Source: an uncultured Verrucomicrobiota bacterium | GTDB taxonomy: Bacteria > Verrucomicrobiota > Verrucomicrobiia > Limisphaerales > SXTU01 | Assembly (NCBI GenBank): GCA_903863315.1 | Contig: CAIPBN010000164.1 | Span: forward strand, 1-5,076 | Length of the DNA stretch: 5,076 bases | Direction: 5' to 3' | Shown: positions 1-5,076 of the stretch, piece by piece | How the letters are laid out: each line of letters begins with the position of its first letter | Numbering within the stretch: the first letter of the stretch is position 1 | The notes under the pieces: generated by a model | The model's input: the letters and a program-made list of their open reading frames with translations, nothing else | Told to the model about the DNA's origin: nothing | Databases searched by the model: none | Translations under genes and position numbers: made by a program

Positions 1-2632
<2,632 letters not shown>

Positions 2633-2640
<8 letters not shown>

Positions 2641-2740
2641 GCCGCTAGACATCTCTCGCCGATACTTCCTCGGTCGCGGTGCGGGCGTGAGCCTTGGGGC
2701 GATGGCCTTGTCGCAATTGCTCCAGCGCGCTTCTGCCGCG
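2633..2740 (+). other. Twin-arginine (Tat) signal peptide of the DUF1501 protein
   Basis: Residues 1-36 show a polar N-region, the twin arginines R9-R10 in S-R-R-Y-F-L-G, a moderately hydrophobic core (GAGVSLGAMALSQLL), and a small-residue cleavage site near ASA-A. This predicts export of a folded, probably cofactor-loaded protein. The exact cleavage residue is not certain. Confidence 0.85.
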
Positions 2741-4066
2741 CCCTCGACCGCGGTGCCCACCGGCCTGCCGCACTTCGCGGCCAAGGCCAAGCACGTCATC
2801 TTCCTCACGCAGTCCGGCGGGCCGTCGCAGTTGGAGCTGTATGATTACAAGCCGCAGTTGGAGAAGTGGGCGGGAATCGAAATCCCTGACTCGGTTCGCC
2901 AAGGCCAGCGCGTGACGACGATGACCTCGAACCAGAAGCAACTGCTGATGCCGGGGCGGACGAAGTTCGAGCGGTGCGGGCGGAGCGGCGCGACGATTGG
3001 CGAGTGGCTGCCGCATTTGCGCGGCGTGGCGGATGACCTGTGCTTCATCAAGTCCATGCACAGCGACCAAATCAACCACGCGCCCGCGATGACCAAGTTT
3101 CTCACGGGCCATCAGATTCCCGGTCGCCCCAGCATGGGCGCGTGGGCCAGCTACGGTCTCGGTAGCGAGAACAAGAACTTGCCGGACTACCTCGTGCTCA
3201 TCTCGAAGATGCAGCGCCCGAGCGACCAGCCGCTCTACGACCACTACTGGGGCAGCGGCTTTTTGCCGTCGCGCTTCCAGGGCGTGAAGCTCCGCAACTC
3301 CCGCGACCCGGTGCTTTACCTGCGTGACCCCGACGGCCTGCCGCGCGAGCTGCGACGCGGAATGCTCGATGGCCTCGGCGAGTTGAACCAGATGCGCCTC
3401 ACGGAAACTGGCGACCCCGAAATCGCGACCCGCATCCGCCAATACGAAATGGCCTACCGCATGCAAACCAGCGTGCCGGAACTCACCGACATGAGCGGCG
3501 AGGCGGAGTCCACTTTCGAACTCTACGGCCCTGACTCGCGCCGCGCCGGCAGCTATGCAGCGAACTGCATCCAAGCCCGCCGCCTCGTCGAGCGCGGCGT
3601 GCGTTTCATCCAGCTTTTCCACCCGGACTGGGACCATCACAGCCGATTGCCGAGCTGGTGCGTTGCGCGCTGCCGCGACACCGACCAGCCCACCGCCGGC
3701 CTCATTCGTGACCTCAAACAACGCGGTCTCCTCGACCAGACGCTCGTCATCTGGGGTGGCGAGTTCGGTCGCAGTCCCGTCGGTCAGGGCAAGTGGGACA
3801 GCATCGAAGCCGGGCGCGACCATCACCCTCGTTGTTACACCATGTGGATGGCGGGTGGCGGCGTGAAAGCCGGCCTCACCTACGGCGCGACGGATGACTT
3901 CAGCTTCAGCGTCGCGGAGAACCCCGTCCATGTGCATGACCTGCACGCGACAGCCCTGCATCTGCTCGGCATGGACCACGAGCGGCTCACCTACCGGCAC
4001 CAAGGCCTCGACTTCCGCCTTACGGGCGTCGAGCCGAGCCGCGTGGTGAAGGAAATTCTGAGCTAG
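2633..4066 (+). CDS. DUF1501 domain protein, Tat-exported
   Basis: Complete 477-residue protein ending at TAG 4064-4066. I chose the ATG at 2633 because the Tat motif follows at once: SRRYFLG at residues 8-14, a hydrophobic stretch to about residue 31, and a likely cleavage near RASA-APS (34-38). The frame is also open upstream, but that part overlaps gene 1 and reads as non-coding. The mature part is standard DUF1501: HVIFLTQSGGPSQLELYDYKP (54-74), MHSDQINHAPAM (142-153), RRLVERGVRFIQLFHPDWDHH (316-336), CRDTDQP (347-353), WGGEFGRSP (374-382), GRDHHP (394-399) and HVHDLHATALHLLG (433-446). The family is grouped with alkaline phosphatase/sulfatase-like folds; the His/Asp-rich motifs could bind metal (inference). 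Exact substrate is unknown. Length is usual for the family. It overlaps the PSD1 gene by 8 bases, its normal partner in these phyla. No Shine-Dalgarno sequence is evident, so coupling is likely. Confidence 0.96.
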
Positions 4067-4117
4067 GCATCGGCAAAGGCGGTTGCCTCACGCCGCGCAT
4101 CCCGCCAAGCTCCGCGC
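4067..4117 (+). promoter_or_regulatory. Intergenic gap with weak promoter-like pair before the aldo/keto reductase
   Basis: This 51-base gap separates the DUF1501 stop from the reductase ATG. TTGCCT (4083-4088) resembles a -35 box, and CAAGCT (4106-4111) lies after a 17-base spacer where a -10 would be, but it matches TATAAT poorly. If real, transcription would begin at or next to the ATG, giving a leaderless message; this fits the lack of a Shine-Dalgarno sequence. A small hairpin, GGCAA(4072-4076)/TTGCC(4083-4087) with a 6-base loop, overlaps it but has no following T-run, so it is not a convincing terminator. Confidence 0.25.
4073..4089 (+). repeat. Short imperfect direct repeat, copy 1 (intergenic)
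   Basis: The 17 bases GCAAAGGCGGTTGCCTC match 4515-4531, inside the reductase gene, at 16 of 17 positions. A GCCGCGC tract follows both copies (4092-4098 and 4535-4541) with one base difference in spacing. It may be chance in GC-rich DNA, or a small relic of duplication. Confidence 0.4.
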
Positions 4118-5076
4118 ATGAAATACCGCCGCTTCGGAAAGACTGAGTTGCAAATGCCCGTCTTCTCCTGCGGCGGCATGCGCTACCAGCACAAGTGGCA
4201 GGATGTGGCGCCCGGCGAAGTCCCCAAGGACGGCCAGGCCAACCTCGAAGCCACCATCCACCGCGCCCTCGAACTCGGCATCAACCACATCGAGACCGCG
4301 CGCGGCTACGGCTCCAGCGAGATGCAGCTTGGCTGGGTGCTCCCGCAGATCAAGCGCGACAAGCTCATCGTCCAGACCAAGGTCGCCCCCTTCGCCGACC
4401 CCGAGGAATTCCTCCGCACCTTCGACCAGTCCATGAAGTATCTGCGGCTCGACCACGTGGACCTCCTCTCCTTTCACGGCATCAACCACCGCCAGCACCT
4501 CGACTGGACCCTCCGCAAAGGCGGCTGCCTCGAAGCCGCGCGCCAGCTCCAGCGCGAGGGCCGCTGCCGCCACATCGGCTTCAGCACCCACGCCACCACC
4601 GACGTCATCCTCGACGCCGTCAACTCCGGCGAGTTCGCCTACTTCAACGTCCACTGGTATTTCGTCAACGACCTCAACTGGGCCGCCATCGAAGCCGCCA
4701 CGCGCCTCGACATGGGCGTCTTCATCATCAGCCCCAACGACAAGGGCGGGAAACTCTACGCGCCGCCGAAGAAGCTCGTGGACATGTGCGCCCCGCTCAC
4801 GCCCATGCAGTTCAACTCCCTCTACTGCCTCGCCCGCCCGGAGGTCCACACCCTCAGTTGCGGCGCGGCGAAACCCTCCGACTTCGACGACCACGTCGCC
4901 GGCCTCGCGCACTACGACCGCGCGGCGGAAGTCATCGCGCCCATCGAGGCCCGGCTCCGCGCCGAGATGCTCCGCGTGCTGGGCGACGACTGGTGCCGCC
5001 GGTGGTTCGAGGGCCTGCCGAACTACGTGGACGTGCCCGGCGAAATCAACGTGAGCGAAATCCTCCGCCTCTGGAC
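4118..5076 (+). CDS. Aldo/keto reductase family protein, 3' partial
   Basis: The ATG at 4118 opens a frame that runs without stop to the window end (319 residues plus two bases). It starts MKYRRFGKTELQMPVFSCGG, the usual beginning of this family (RxFGxTGLxxPxxxxGG). The barrel motifs follow in order: LELGINHIETARGYGSSE (51-68), LIVQTKV (83-89), LRLDHVDLLSFHGIN (109-123), GRCRHIGFSTHA (148-159), FIISPNDKGG (202-211) and HTLSCGAAKPSDFDDH (244-259). Canonical tetrad positions are E59, Y64, K88 and H120, so the first Asp is Glu. NAD(P)H-dependent reduction of a carbonyl, or sugar oxidation, is the family chemistry; the substrate is unknown. No signal peptide is visible, so it is probably cytoplasmic. 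Related proteins I recall from cyanobacteria are about 380 residues, so some 60 residues are missing here. No ferredoxin CxxCxxC cluster is seen in the visible part. It follows the DUF1501 gene in the same orientation. Confidence 0.93.
   Translation, partial: MKYRRFGKTELQMPVFSCGGMRYQHKWQDVAPGEVPKDGQANLEATIHRALELGINHIETARGYGSSEMQLGWVLPQIKRDKLIVQTKVAPFADPEEFLRTFDQSMKYLRLDHVDLLSFHGINHRQHLDWTLRKGGCLEAARQLQREGRCRHIGFSTHATTDVILDAVNSGEFAYFNVHWYFVNDLNWAAIEAATRLDMGVFIISPNDKGGKLYAPPKKLVDMCAPLTPMQFNSLYCLARPEVHTLSCGAAKPSDFDDHVAGLAHYDRAAEVIAPIEARLRAEMLRVLGDDWCRRWFEGLPNYVDVPGEINVSEILRLW
4515..4531 (+). repeat. Short imperfect direct repeat, copy 2 (in reductase gene)
   Basis: GCAAAGGCGGCTGCCTC encodes part of L-R-K-G-G-C-L-E (residues 132-139) of the aldo/keto reductase. 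The GGCLxAA segment is a family-like protein sequence, so this copy is explained by coding; copy 1 at 4073-4089 is the one without an explanation. Confidence 0.4.

Noticed and set aside
2645..4003. 452-codon open frame on the - strand opposite the DUF1501 gene
   Set aside because: Antisense to a firmly identified gene; low-complexity composition (Arg, Ala, Val, His) and no domain pattern.
4072..4087. Hairpin as a Rho-independent terminator after DUF1501
   Set aside because: Only 5 base pairs and no T-run follows it; such a stem is expected by chance in GC-rich DNA.
4088..4912. 274-codon open frame on the - strand opposite the reductase
   Set aside because: Its translation is a Val/Glu/Gly/Ala/Asp-rich repeat-like string mirroring the GTC/GAC/CTC codon bias of the + strand reductase, which has all family motifs.

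Overview
This window reads as a high-GC bacterial chromosome fragment with three protein-coding genes in a row on the + strand. The first and last are cut by the window edges. The gene content points to the Planctomycetota-Verrucomicrobiota group. A DUF1549/DUF1553 ('PSCyt2/PSD1') protein directly followed by a Tat-exported DUF1501 protein is a gene pair found many times over in those genomes. I cannot assign a genus from sequence alone; Verrucomicrobiota is a guess.

Layout: (1) positions 1-2640 hold the C-terminal ~879 residues of a PSD1-type protein whose N-terminus, probably with a signal peptide and a PSCyt1 cytochrome-like domain, lies upstream. (2) Positions 2633-4066 hold a complete 477-residue DUF1501 protein with a twin-arginine signal. 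Its ATG overlaps the end of gene 1 by 8 bases, so the two are almost certainly co-transcribed and probably translationally coupled. (3) After a 51-base gap, positions 4118 to the window end encode an aldo/keto reductase-like protein (319 residues visible) that lacks its C-terminus. No export signal is visible, so it is probably cytoplasmic.

How they may work together: the first two proteins are expected outside the cytoplasmic membrane. Gene 1 carries a CxxCH heme-c-like motif and a central discoidin-like region that could bind a ligand such as a glycan. Gene 2 belongs to a family placed with alkaline phosphatase/sulfatase-like folds. The pair's biochemical role is not established; processing of complex polysaccharide is a common hypothesis only. 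The aldo/keto reductase may be a separate transcription unit: a weak promoter-like pair lies in the gap, and a Glu replaces the usual first Asp of the catalytic tetrad. I see no RNA genes, mobile elements, CRISPR arrays, or clear terminators. I found no convincing evidence of a wholly new system.
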